A stretch of DNA of 51,538 nt from Syntrophobacteraceae bacterium (GTDB lineage Bacteria > Desulfobacterota > Syntrophobacteria > Syntrophobacterales > Syntrophobacteraceae): assembly GCA_003165235.1 (NCBI GenBank), contig PLSV01000175.1, positions 23,230 to 74,767 on the forward strand, in the 5' to 3' direction. Under the pieces are notes generated by a model, which had not been told where the DNA came from, ran no database searches, and saw only the letters and a list, made by a program, of their open reading frames with translations. Positions within the stretch are counted from its first letter, which is position 1; every line of letters starts with the position of its first letter. The translations under genes were made by a program, and so were the position numbers. Shown here in pieces: positions 17,089 to 25,965 of this stretch.

Positions 17089-18810
17089 TTACTCGAACAG
17101 AGGAACGTGGGAAAAGCTCGAGACCTCGACAATCCCCAGGTCGGTCAGTTTTAATTCCGGTATGACCGGAAGCGACAGGAAAGAGAGGGCCATAAATGGA
17201 TTGTCGAGTTTAGCCCCCCAATCTCTTACAAGCGCTTTGAGCACCCTGAGCCTGTCGGATACATTCGAAGCAGGCAATGCGGACATAAGCCCGGCGATTG
17301 GAAGCGGCAGAATTTCGACCCGGCCGCCCGAGGCGGCAGCCAAACCCCCGCCTGTTTGGCTCAACGCGGAAACCGCGGCGGTAATATCGGCGTCCGAGAC
17401 GCCCGCCGCTATCAGGTTATGCGAATCGTGCGCAACCGAAGCGGCGATAGCTCCTTTTTTCAACCCCAGGCCGTGGACAAATCCGACCGCTGGCCCCCTG
17501 CCCGGCACGTATCGATTATAGACCGCTGCTTTGAGTAAATCGCGTTCGGGGTCGCAAACCACGTAGCTGTTTTCGATTTTAGGCTCCATGAGAAGTTTGC
17601 GCGTAAAAAGCGTCGCCTCAAGTATGCCGATTACCCGCAATTTACCGGTTTGGGCTGGGACCAGCAGTTGTTCGGGGCTTATGCTGCCGGTGCGCATGGG
17701 GCTGCCCGGCAGGGGCGGCATTGGCCAGCAGGCAGGATCGGTGAGCAATTCGCCTTCGCGCGCAATTTCGATTCCACGCTTAAAGACCCGCACGGGATTC
17801 CAGGGATCGATGGTCGGACTGATGCTGAAATCGGCAATGAATCCGGGCGCAAGCGCTCCGCGCCTTCGGAGGCGGAAATAGTTGGCGGGGGTCCATGAAG
17901 CCAGGGTGATGGCGCGCGCCGGGTCCATTCCCAGGGTCATTGCCGCATTGACGATGGCGTTCATGTGTCCTTTACCGATGAGGTCATCGGGGTGCAGGTC
18001 GTCGGATACGAACATGCAACGGGGCCAGGTGGAATCATTTACGATTCCGATGAGCTTCGCCAGGTCTTTGGACTGGCTTCCCTCGCGAATCATGACCGCC
18101 ATTCCGCGTGCGAGTTTTTCGGCTGCTTCCTCGAAGGCCGCGCATTCATGGTCGGAGCCGATTCCTGCAGCCATGTAAGCGTTCAGGCTGCGGCCTGAAA
18201 GCCCTGGACAATGACCGTCCATGACCAGGTCCTGAAAAAGCAGAAGCTTGTCGGTAACTTCGGGGTCGGTGCCGATCACACCCGGAAAGTTCATCATTTC
18301 CGCCAGTCCGAGCAGGTTTTTGTCAGGGAGCAAAGAGTGGAGGTCCACCGCCCTCAGGGTGGCGCCGGAGGTCTCGAGAGGGGAAGCAGGAACGCAGCTC
18401 GGCAGATTGAGAAAGATATCCAGCGGGAGATTTCGCGCGCATTCAAGGAAATACCTGATCCCGTCCAGACCGAGCACATTGGCGATTTCGTGCGGGTCCG
18501 CCACCACAGCGCTCGTACCCCACGGGAGCACTGCGGCGCAAAAATTGGCCGGACTTAGAAGAGAGCTTTCGATGTGAACGTGCCCATCTATGAAACCAGG
18601 GCTTAAATACATTCCATCAGCCTGGAGGGTTTCCTTGCCTTCGTAGCGGCCCCATCCGGCAATGAAGCCGTCATGAATCGCCAGGTCTGCGGTCTCGATT
18701 CCACCCGAAAAAACATTCACCAGCCAGCCTCCCTTTATGCAAAGGCCGGCCGGCCGCTGCCCTCTGGCAACTTCGATCAAACCTTTCAAACGCGCCGTAT
18801 CCATCTTCAT
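17089..18810 (-). CDS. ade: Adenine deaminase
   Basis: A 573-residue amidohydrolase that converts adenine to hypoxanthine and ammonia, for purine salvage. Metal-site motifs are GHVHIESSL near residue 87 and VADPHEIANVLG near 115; FVSDDLHPDDL carries a catalytic Asp, and a C-terminal VAHDSHNLIAAG block is typical of the Ade family. Length fits the usual 550-600. I chose the ATG at 18810, with GGAG 6 bases upstream; the frame is open to 18834. It is monocistronic as far as can be seen, and no purine regulator site was identified. Confidence 0.93.
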   Translation of the reverse strand: MKMDTARLKGLIEVARGQRPAGLCIKGGWLVNVFSGGIETADLAIHDGFIAGWGRYEGKETLQADGMYLSPGFIDGHVHIESSLLSPANFCAAVLPWGTSAVVADPHEIANVLGLDGIRYFLECARNLPLDIFLNLPSCVPASPLETSGATLRAVDLHSLLPDKNLLGLAEMMNFPGVIGTDPEVTDKLLLFQDLVMDGHCPGLSGRSLNAYMAAGIGSDHECAAFEEAAEKLARGMAVMIREGSQSKDLAKLIGIVNDSTWPRCMFVSDDLHPDDLIGKGHMNAIVNAAMTLGMDPARAITLASWTPANYFRLRRRGALAPGFIADFSISPTIDPWNPVRVFKRGIEIAREGELLTDPACWPMPPLPGSPMRTGSISPEQLLVPAQTGKLRVIGILEATLFTRKLLMEPKIENSYVVCDPERDLLKAAVYNRYVPGRGPAVGFVHGLGLKKGAIAASVAHDSHNLIAAGVSDADITAAVSALSQTGGGLAAASGGRVEILPLPIAGLMSALPASNVSDRLRVLKALVRDWGAKLDNPFMALSFLSLPVIPELKLTDLGIVEVSSFSHVPLFE

Positions 18811-18941
18811 GACCGCTCCAGGACGAGAGCCCACCTGAAATCTATTTTCGCCACGACAGCATTATCTGAATCTTTATTCTGAAAACAAGTATAGGTCTGC
18901 GGCTTGCCGTTTTTGAATTTATAACGAACGTGCTTGGAAGA

Positions 18942-19436
18942 TTACATTTTGTACTTGCTGAAATCGAGGGGATCAAGCTTTTCCAGCATTTCGGCCCACT
19001 GCTCCTTATTTCTTTCATCGAAGGAGGGCTTGGCCTCATCGGACTTGAGATATTTCGTTATTACTTCGTCCTTGACAAAGATGGGGGCATTTGTCCGAAG
19101 TGCGATCGCAATGGCGTCGCTTGGACGCGAGTCGATCGAACTGAGCTGTTCGCCGTTTCGGATGTGGATCAGGGCGTAGTAGGTATTGTTCTTCAGCTCG
19201 CAGACCTCGATGCGTTCCACTTTGACTTTGAGGTGGTCGAAAAAGGTCCGGATCAGGTCATGAGTCATGGGTCGCGGGAACTGGATGTTTTCCAGTTCGG
19301 TGGCGATGGCCGTAGCCTCGAGCAGGCCTATCCAGATTGGAAGGGTAGTTTCGTCTGTAATGTCTTTGAGCACCAGGATCGGCGTGTTCGAGTGAGGATC
19401 CATTACAAGCCCCGTCACTTTCATCTGCTTGAACAT
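18942..19436 (-). CDS. Bifunctional nuclease family protein (BFN/DUF151)
   Basis: A 164-residue protein of the BFN domain family. Motifs: MKVTGLVMDPHSNTPILVLKD at the start, then LPIWIGLLEATAI, and DSRPSDAIAIALRT near residue 108. The family is known from plant and bacterial proteins with reported nuclease activity, though the bacterial role is poorly defined. I chose the ATG at 19436, which has GGAGGG 6 bases upstream; the frame extends to 19559, but that stretch lacks family similarity. It sits 163 bases after miaB in the same direction and may share its transcript, a pairing that is common in related genomes. Confidence 0.85.
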   Translation of the reverse strand: MFKQMKVTGLVMDPHSNTPILVLKDITDETTLPIWIGLLEATAIATELENIQFPRPMTHDLIRTFFDHLKVKVERIEVCELKNNTYYALIHIRNGEQLSSIDSRPSDAIAIALRTNAPIFVKDEVITKYLKSDEAKPSFDERNKEQWAEMLEKLDPLDFSKYKM

Positions 19437-19599
19437 GCTTCCCTCCAACCATATGCCTCGGTTTCCCCCGGGCTCGATTCGGTAGAGTTGATAGGTATAG
19501 AGATTTCCTTCCTGCGAAGCCTTCGGCCGCACTATAACCTCAAAAAATACGCGAAGCAAGACGAAGCAGGCAAAAGAGAGATCTTGCCCTCTTCGCGCA

Positions 19600-20994
19600 T
19601 TATGTCGGGATGATATCTCCTTTCAGGGAGTGAGAATATGCAAAAGCAATTTTTACGCCAACAATTCGCCCTATCGACGATAAAGGCACCTGGAAATTGA
19701 CTACTCTGTTTTGGGTGGTGCGTCCGGTCATCTGCCCGTTGGAGGCTCTGCTTGGCCCTTCAACCAGCACAAGCCGCGTCGAGCCGACCTCGGCGAGGTT
19801 TTTGCCCAAAGTAATATCGGCCTGGTAGCTCTGGAGTTCGAGCAATCGGCGCGCAGCGGCCTCAGGGTCCACCTTGTCGGCAAATGTGGCGGCCATGGTG
19901 TTTGGACGGTCCGAATAACGAAAAGAAAAAAGATTGTCGAACCGGACCTCGTCGAGCAGTTGCATTGTTTTTTTGAAGTCCTCTTCCGTTTCGCCGGGAA
20001 AGCCGACGATAACATCGGAGGTAAGCGCAATTTCAGGACAAATCTGACGAAGCCGCCTGATTTTTTCCATGTAGCCTGCGACCGTGCATCCTCTGTTCAT
20101 ACGGGCCAGAACTCGGTCCGAGCCGGCCTGCACGGGAAGGTGAAGGTGCTTGCAGAGCGAATCTACTTCGGCGAAACAGCGCATCAGTTCATCTGAAAGG
20201 TCCTTGGGATGGGATGTAGTGAACCGGATGCGCGCAATTGAGGTCTCCGCGCCGATGCGTCTCAGAAGATCGGCGAAAGTGATGTTTTCCCCGAGTCCCC
20301 TGCCGTATGAATTAACGTTCTGACCAAGCAGAAGGACCTCGCGGACGCCGGACTCATCCAGGCGCCTGATCTCTTCAAGGATTTCATCGGCCCGCCTGCT
20401 GCGTTCCGGACCCCGCACATAGGGGACTATGCAGTAGGAGCAAAAATTGTTGCAGCCCTGCATTATTGTAACCAGGGCCGTTACTCCCGCCTGCGGCGGA
20501 ATTTTGCGGCCGTCGATCTCAGTGCCGTCGCTTTCTTCGTCGGGCACGCAGGCAAGCCTGCCGCCGCTTTCTTGCACCCGTTGCAGCATCTGCCCAACGG
20601 AATTCACCGCCCTGGTGCCGATAACCATATCGAGGTGGTCGAACCTGTCGAGCAGCTTTTCACCGAGTTGTTGGGCTACGCAGCCCCCGGCTATGATCTT
20701 GAGGTGTGGTTTTGTCACTTTGAGGCGGCGCAGGCTTCCCAGAAATGAGTGGACCTTTTGTTCCGCCTTCCCGCGCACCGAACAGGTATTGAGAAAGATA
20801 ACGTCAGCCTGACCTATATCATTGACGGGCACGTAGCCCAGGTTGGCGAGCAGCCGCTGGACTCGCAGCGAATCGTATTCATTCATCTGGCAGCCGAACG
20901 TGCGGACGTATAGACCGCGCGGACCGGCGGAATGGAGAAGTGGTTCAGGCATTGCATTGATCTCAGACAAGATGGTGAGTCCGCCCCGTATCAC
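19600..20994 (-). CDS. miaB: tRNA-2-methylthio-N6-dimethylallyladenosine synthase
   Basis: A 464-residue methylthiotransferase that adds a methylthio group to i6A37 in tRNA. N-terminal MTTase domain with C34 (TFGCQMNEYD), C70 (NTCSVR) and C104 (GGCVA) binding one 4Fe-4S cluster; the radical SAM domain has C181, C185 and C188 region (QGCNNFCSYCIVPYVRG); a C-terminal TRAM domain follows. MiaB is preferred over MtaB or RimO because of the N-terminal pattern and PYVRGPERSR. The start is uncertain: GTG at 20994 directly after AGGGG, or ATG at 20952 with GAG nearby. Lies 15 bases after the cyclic-nucleotide-binding gene and probably shares its transcript. Confidence 0.92.
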   Translation of the reverse strand: MIRGGLTILSEINAMPEPLLHSAGPRGLYVRTFGCQMNEYDSLRVQRLLANLGYVPVNDIGQADVIFLNTCSVRGKAEQKVHSFLGSLRRLKVTKPHLKIIAGGCVAQQLGEKLLDRFDHLDMVIGTRAVNSVGQMLQRVQESGGRLACVPDEESDGTEIDGRKIPPQAGVTALVTIMQGCNNFCSYCIVPYVRGPERSRRADEILEEIRRLDESGVREVLLLGQNVNSYGRGLGENITFADLLRRIGAETSIARIRFTTSHPKDLSDELMRCFAEVDSLCKHLHLPVQAGSDRVLARMNRGCTVAGYMEKIRRLRQICPEIALTSDVIVGFPGETEEDFKKTMQLLDEVRFDNLFSFRYSDRPNTMAATFADKVDPEAAARRLLELQSYQADITLGKNLAEVGSTRLVLVEGPSRASNGQMTGRTTQNRVVNFQVPLSSIGRIVGVKIAFAYSHSLKGDIIPT

Positions 20995-21009
20995 CCCCTG
21001 TCAACGCGT

Positions 21010-21762
21010 CTACGCATCAGCCGTCTGCGGTTGCTGTGTGTCAGGTCCTTCGGCTGCGAGGCGTTCAATCAGCGTGTACATGATCTGACGAGCCGATTCA
21101 GGGTAATCTCTGATTAAAATATCCAGGTCGCCGGCGCCGAATTTCTCGACGACGCTTTGGCCGATACTCCTTACGCTGCCGTGAGACCGGGAAATGGGAC
21201 GGCCAAAAAATTCACCGGGTTTGTTGATAAGGATGACTTCCCGCCCGTCCATCGTCACCTGCAGTCCACCCTGGGTCGATACGAGGCGGCAAACCTCAGC
21301 CCCGCCGTTGATCCCCTCCTCCATTATTTCTTCGCCGTCTTTATAGAAGCGAATGCGCTCATTGTCTTCCGGGACGGCCTGGGGGATATCCAGTAGATTT
21401 AACGTTGTGTCCGTGAGTTGGTGCAGGATGGAAACGAGCACATTCTGGATCATCCGGGGGCTTTCATTGATAAGGTGGTCAAGGGTTTCAAGCCCGTATT
21501 TGGCTATCCTGCATTGTTGCACCGCATGCGCCGTGTAATGGGACGGCTGCTTTGATAAAAGGCTCTCTAAACCAAGGATGTCCTGCTCGCCCAGCATCCG
21601 GATCATCTTTCCATTCTTGCTCACCATCACCCGCCCGCTCAGGATCACAAGAAAGAAGGGGTTTTCCTGTCCCTGCGGCAGTATCGTCCCGCCTCTTTGG
21701 AAAACCCCTACTTCTATGGCCTGCGCCGGGCTTTTCTTGATTTTTTCTTTCTGCACATCCAA
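21010..21762 (-). CDS. Cyclic nucleotide-binding domain protein without a DNA-binding domain
   Basis: A 250-residue protein with an N-terminal cNMP-binding-like beta barrel (about residues 20-120: FFLVILSGRVMV, then LGEQDILGLESLL) and a second, weaker barrel-like stretch (about 135-215: IRFYKDGEEIMEEG, then PGEFFGR). There is no helix-turn-helix, so it is not a Crp/Fnr regulator. It lacks the full phosphate-binding RxA motif, so ligand binding is uncertain. It precedes miaB by 15 bases. The gap upstream (21763-22253) holds no gene; only the vapBC promoter described separately was seen. Confidence 0.7.
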   Translation of the reverse strand: MDVQKEKIKKSPAQAIEVGVFQRGGTILPQGQENPFFLVILSGRVMVSKNGKMIRMLGEQDILGLESLLSKQPSHYTAHAVQQCRIAKYGLETLDHLINESPRMIQNVLVSILHQLTDTTLNLLDIPQAVPEDNERIRFYKDGEEIMEEGINGGAEVCRLVSTQGGLQVTMDGREVILINKPGEFFGRPISRSHGSVRSIGQSVVEKFGAGDLDILIRDYPESARQIMYTLIERLAAEGPDTQQPQTADA

Positions 21763-22194
21763 CTCATTTCTGCGTGGTTCGCGGCAAAAGTTTCCCGCGC
21801 CGGGACCCCATGAGCCCGCATGGCCGGTTGGAGAAAAACCGGCTGACGCTGCAATCTAACTTGCTGCGGGCGCCCAGGCAAACTCAAATCTTCAAATCAT
21901 CCGGCCTGACGGCGAGAAATACCACTGCCCATTAAACGGCTAATCATTGCGCCGACATAAAAACTATTAACCAATATGGAACTTCATAGCAAGAAAATTG
22001 AGGCTGCCCGCCAACTCGTCTCAGAGCGCCTCGCAGAGGCCGTCGAACATCTTAACGGCCGCTCCGGCCCGCTTGCCTGTTCTTCAATGCGTCTTTAGTT
22101 CCTCGATCCCTCGATTCGTAAGATGTGGTCGAAGTTTCTCTGAAAGTCCGCCTTTTATGCGGATCAGTCGCATTATTTTGGCTTGGTCATCTGC

Positions 22195-22223
22195 TTGCAT
22201 CAAAGGATCGATTGCGATATTGT
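22195..22223 (+). promoter_or_regulatory. Candidate promoter for vapBC
   Basis: TTGCAT (22195-22200), a 17-base spacer and TATTGT (22218-22223), 30 bases before the VapB start. Matches to sigma-70 consensus are moderate; an overlapping TATGAT is also present at a non-optimal distance. Confidence 0.4.
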
Positions 22224-22253
22224 ATGATAAAATCCCCATCGATGGAGGCTATC

Positions 22254-22460
22254 ATGAAGACAGTTGCCATTTCGCCCAAATTCCAGGTCGTAATCCCTCG
22301 TGAGCTTAGAAAATCAATGGATATCCAGCCTGGCGCCAAGCTCCAGGTTCTCCAATACGAAAACAGGATTGAGCTGATCCCCCTCAAGAGACCCAAAAGC
22401 TTACGGGGATTCTTAAAAGGTATTGACACAAATGTAGACCGGGAGCTGGAGCGAATATGA
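22254..22460 (+). CDS. vapB: AbrB/VapB-type antitoxin
   Basis: A 68-residue swapped-hairpin AbrB-fold protein: the VAISPKFQVVIPRELRK motif is typical of VapB/MazE-like antitoxins that bind their own promoter and cover the toxin with the C-terminal tail (RPKSLRGFLKGID). The ATG at 22254 has GGAGG 7 bases upstream. It overlaps the toxin gene by ATGA (22457-22460), the usual arrangement for coupled antitoxin-toxin synthesis. Confidence 0.85.
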   Translation: MKTVAISPKFQVVIPRELRKSMDIQPGAKLQVLQYENRIELIPLKRPKSLRGFLKGIDTNVDRELERI

Positions 22461-22831
22461 ATCTTGTCGATTCCTGCGGCTGGCTCGAGTATTTTGCAGA
22501 TAGCTCGTACGCTGATTCTTATGCGCCTGCCATTGAGGATACAGGCGCTCTCATTATTCCAACCATCTGCATCCTCAAGGTATTCAAACGTGTGCTTGAG
22601 CAACGAGGTGAAGATGCTGCACTCCAGATTGTCGCCGTGATGCATCAGGGGCAGGTTGTCGATTTGAGTGCAGGCATCGCCCTTAGGGCGGCAAAGGTAG
22701 GCAGTGAAATGAAGCTGCCACTTGCCGACAGTGTCATACTAGCGACCGCTCAAGCCTACGGGGCGCTCATTTGGACACAGGATGCTCATTTCAAAGACGT
22801 TGAAGGCGTCAAATACATTGATAAAACGTAG
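22457..22831 (+). CDS. vapC: VapC-like PIN toxin, probably inactive (Glu to Lys)
   Basis: A 124-residue PIN-domain protein that in active form cleaves RNA. Three of the four acidic metal ligands are visible: D5 (NLVDS), D in LPLADSV near 95, and D in WTQDAHF near 112. The second ligand, usually a Glu in a motif like TICLYEVFKRV, is replaced by Lys41 (TICILKVFKRV); the codon AAG at 22577-22579 is one transition from GAG. If real, the change should abolish or cripple nuclease activity. The antitoxin and the reading frame are otherwise intact. Confidence 0.82.
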   Translation: MNLVDSCGWLEYFADSSYADSYAPAIEDTGALIIPTICILKVFKRVLEQRGEDAALQIVAVMHQGQVVDLSAGIALRAAKVGSEMKLPLADSVILATAQAYGALIWTQDAHFKDVEGVKYIDKT

Positions 22832-22881
22832 CCCCTCGCCTGGTCCCGGCGCCCGAATCACCCGAGTCAAGGCAGTATGCT

Positions 22882-24060
22882 TCAGTCGATCTCGAAGAGT
22901 TCCCTGGGGCTTTTCGTTAGAACTTCATTGCCCCCTTCCCCAATCAGGATCATGTCCTCGAGCTTGACCACTCCCAGGCCGGCCTCCATCATGTGAATAT
23001 CCAGCGCGATGACACAGTTGCAGGGTATTTGGGTATGATCGTACTCTGAAATGATCGGAGGCTCATTCAACTCCAACCCGATTCCATGGCCGATGAGGCG
23101 GGACCTCTTTCCTTGGCCGAAATTTAGAAAATGATCCATTCTCCCTGCATCTGCGGACTTTTCTACGGCCATTCGGTAAACCTCGCTGCATTTCATGCCC
23201 GGTCTTACCTGGCTGATCAGATAGTCCGCGATCTCTTTGAGGTCGGCATGGAGCGACCGGATGCCTTCGTGGGCCTCTCCGATGCAGTAGGTCCTCGTCT
23301 GATCGGCATGATATCCGTCGACCAGTGTCGGAATATCCACTATTATCGGGTCACCCCTCGAAATGTTTCTTCTGGAAGGTCCGGCCGGAACGGACGGACT
23401 CAACCCCACCCCCGTGATCGTGTAGACAACGCCGCTGATCTTGAAGAGATTGGAACCGGATGAAAGCGGCCATCGGCTCATGAAGAAATCCGGTTGCCTG
23501 ATGAAGAAGATCCCCTCGTGCTCCGCCAGTCTGTGAGCGTTCTCTACGGCGGCAGCCAGTTCCAGCTCGGTCATGCCCTCTCTCAGTGTGGATAGCACAG
23601 CCTCGTGTCCTTTATGGATCGCGTCGCAGGCCCTCTTGATTCTAACGATCTCTGAATGATCCTTGGTTTTTCTCTGGTTCTGGACAGTCGGCGAAATATT
23701 CACGAACTCATAACCGGAAAAAATCTTCTCGAAATTATGGAACTGCTCGACGGTAATGATGTCCAGTTCGGTTCCGATCCGGTTGCCCGTTCCTCTGACT
23801 TTTGAGAAAAAATCCTTGCAGATCCTCTCCAGAGATCGTTCTTCTCTGACCTTCTCGTTGCCGATAAATACCTCATCGATGGCGAACTCAAACCCGCTTC
23901 TTACAAATAAGAAGTAATCGTCGGGAAAGACTGCCAGGTATGACGGCTGCGCCGTGCCGGCATAGTAGAGGATATCCCTTGAATACACCAACAGGATGCC
24001 GGTCAATTCCAAATCATGTAGCTTGCCCATCAGTTCTTTTAGACGATTTTGAGGCGCCAC
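22882..24060 (-). CDS. M24-family metallopeptidase (Xaa-Pro aminopeptidase-like)
   Basis: A 392-residue pita-bread hydrolase with an N-terminal creatinase-type domain and a C-terminal catalytic domain. Metal ligands visible: the two Asp of IVDIPTLVDGYHADQT, the His of IGHGIGLELNEPP and the Glu of VVKLED. Where the family normally has a Glu (TIEP or ALEP), this protein reads IALDIHMM, an Asp. I chose GTG at 24060: AAGGAG lies 7 bases upstream, while the open frame to 24216 has no good site. Likely a proline-specific dipeptide or aminopeptidase; other M24 functions (creatinase-like) are possible. Confidence 0.8.
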   Translation of the reverse strand: MAPQNRLKELMGKLHDLELTGILLVYSRDILYYAGTAQPSYLAVFPDDYFLFVRSGFEFAIDEVFIGNEKVREERSLERICKDFFSKVRGTGNRIGTELDIITVEQFHNFEKIFSGYEFVNISPTVQNQRKTKDHSEIVRIKRACDAIHKGHEAVLSTLREGMTELELAAAVENAHRLAEHEGIFFIRQPDFFMSRWPLSSGSNLFKISGVVYTITGVGLSPSVPAGPSRRNISRGDPIIVDIPTLVDGYHADQTRTYCIGEAHEGIRSLHADLKEIADYLISQVRPGMKCSEVYRMAVEKSADAGRMDHFLNFGQGKRSRLIGHGIGLELNEPPIISEYDHTQIPCNCVIALDIHMMEAGLGVVKLEDMILIGEGGNEVLTKSPRELFEID

Positions 24061-24272
24061 GGCCGGTCTCCTTTGGATGTCTTTGTGTCCGTCAGGGACA
24101 ACTGGGTTGTCTCCTGTTCCAGGATGATCCTGCCGCCTTATAACATGAAGCGGGGGCGTGGGTATTTGGGGGTTGGAAATGGTTGGAAATGTTAACAGGC
24201 CTGAAGAGTTAGTCAAATCCGCTCGTTATTGCCGGCCGCGGTTAACAAAGTTCCGAGATAGGTGAGCTTTTC

Positions 24273-25361
24273 TCAAGAAACAGGTTTACCCTTTTTTTGC
24301 CATAATCGTAAAATTTTAATGGCCTTATCTTCGGGAATAGAATGCAGGCTCCTCTCGTAGTTGGACAATGTCTGGCGGGATATTCCCAAAGCCTTGGCCA
24401 ACTCGGACTGATGGACGGCATGATCTGTTCTGAATCGTTTTATGAAGGGTTGGTTTGCTCTCAAGTCCTCAACCGTCTGCGGAATTATCTCAGACCCGCT
24501 CTGTTCCGCAAATATTCCTTTGATGGTCGCCCGCTTCGCCAAAGATTTCAGTCTCCCTGCCCTGGTTGACGGTCTGATTCGCCATAGATTTTCGGAGAGC
24601 TTCACCATCAAAGGCGTATCGAGCCAGTCGATAAAGTATCCCCTGGTGCGCGTCGGCGGTTCGAGAGCAGGCATATTCACCAGTACTCCAATATCTTGAA
24701 GGCGTTGATGAGATGCTATGAAAACATCAACCGTTTGTCCGGGATTTCGCCAGTTTACTTCCTCCCCACAAAAATCCAGTATGGTCCTTGGCGTCGCTCG
24801 AGGCAGAAGGCCTTTTTTCCCGGCTACGGTGCCTACCATGATCCAATACGTTCCGAGCTTTTTTGTAAAGGCGTCATGATAGGGACTCAGTTGGAGCAAA
24901 GATCTGCTGTAATAACCAATCCAAAACAATCCTTCCGGGTCAAGGAAATGAGACAATGCCTGGCCGCACCGGAATCGGAACGCTGTCCAGGCATTCCCCC
25001 TGACTTTATATTCAATGTCCAGTATATCCAAAAGCCTGTCCGGACGCTCCCCGCCGAATATTACCTCGCCGCCTGTCTTATAATCCCTCCAACCCATAGT
25101 GAGCCGGAGATCGGCCAATCGCAGGACTTCGGCCTTGAAGTCTTCGTAGAGTTTCCGGGAACTGCCATGTCGAATGCGCACCCCGCGCAATTTGGCGATA
25201 TCCTCCATGCTGATCCTGGCTATTTCATTCATCGGATCGTCCAGCGCCACAATGCGTGACATCAGGATCAGGAAAATATCCGCTGTCTCCACGGACAGGT
25301 TGCGCACCAGGTGTCTGAGACTTCCGGAATGGATGAAGTGGAGACGGGGTGTATAATACAT
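24273..25361 (-). CDS. Replication-initiator-like protein with C-terminal HTH
   Basis: A 362-residue soluble protein. The N-terminus (SVETADIFLILMSRI, then ISMEDIAKLRGVR) resembles winged-helix modules of plasmid replication initiators; the C-terminus is a clear XRE-type helix-turn-helix (QSELAKALGISRQTLSNYERS, about residues 316-336) followed by a short tail. I do not recognise an exact family. No iterons, parA or partition genes are near, so it may be a chromosomal regulator or a remnant of an integrated plasmid. The ATG at 25361 has no good Shine-Dalgarno; the true start could be elsewhere. Confidence 0.6.
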   Translation of the reverse strand: MYYTPRLHFIHSGSLRHLVRNLSVETADIFLILMSRIVALDDPMNEIARISMEDIAKLRGVRIRHGSSRKLYEDFKAEVLRLADLRLTMGWRDYKTGGEVIFGGERPDRLLDILDIEYKVRGNAWTAFRFRCGQALSHFLDPEGLFWIGYYSRSLLQLSPYHDAFTKKLGTYWIMVGTVAGKKGLLPRATPRTILDFCGEEVNWRNPGQTVDVFIASHQRLQDIGVLVNMPALEPPTRTRGYFIDWLDTPLMVKLSENLWRIRPSTRAGRLKSLAKRATIKGIFAEQSGSEIIPQTVEDLRANQPFIKRFRTDHAVHQSELAKALGISRQTLSNYERSLHSIPEDKAIKILRLWQKKGKPVS

Positions 25362-25965
25362 TGCGATAGAAATGGAAGCGGCTCGTAAAATCAGGCGCCG
25401 GCACGCAGAAAAACGTTATATGTCCCGATCTGGTCTCATATTTGTATAAAGGATGGCCATACGAATCCGACACCCAGCGGTTCCTGGGGCCGCCTGCGTA
25501 GATGGCTCGAAGAGCGGCGTGGAGCACGGGACTTACCGGAACGGGCAGTTTTTTCCTTTCACGGGCGGGAAAACTGCTCCGCGCATCATCATTTTTCGCC
25601 CGAGGGAGGCAATGCGGGTGGTCCTCAAGCTTAGTGCTCATCATACGCGCCTTTGATGAAGCGTCGCCAAGAGCCTGCCGAACACAACCCATTATTCCAT
25701 GCCTCGATTGAAAACGCAAAAGAGACCGAATGCCGTTGAAAGAATTGCAACTCAGAATATGCGAAGCGGCCGGCTAGGCTACGGACAAGAAAGAAAACGC
25801 TGTTTGCCGGCAAGTTTTTTGTTTACATGGAAACAAAAAGCTGAACAAGCTGTAATATTGCGTTTTCTGGGTGATATTAATCGATTGTTCGATAGCAAAC
25901 TGGCTGAGGAAACAGGTGAAGAAGAATAGCGGTCAATCGTAGATGCTACTATCGGAGAAGATGTA
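25362..25965. other. Intergenic region, 600 bases, no convincing gene
   Basis: A minus-strand open frame covers 25225-25719 (motifs SDSYGHPLYKYETRSGHITFF and FFCVPAPDF) but overlaps the HTH gene by 137 bases and lacks a recognisable family or ribosome site. A plus-strand frame at 25699-25929 looks unlike a real protein. Neither is called as a gene; the minus-strand frame could hide a small cargo gene. Confidence 0.5.

Noticed and set aside
25225..25719. Minus-strand open frame of 164 codons before the Rep-like gene
   Set aside because: It overlaps that gene by 137 bases, has no family match, and its C-terminal part is a frame-shifted reading of the Rep start.
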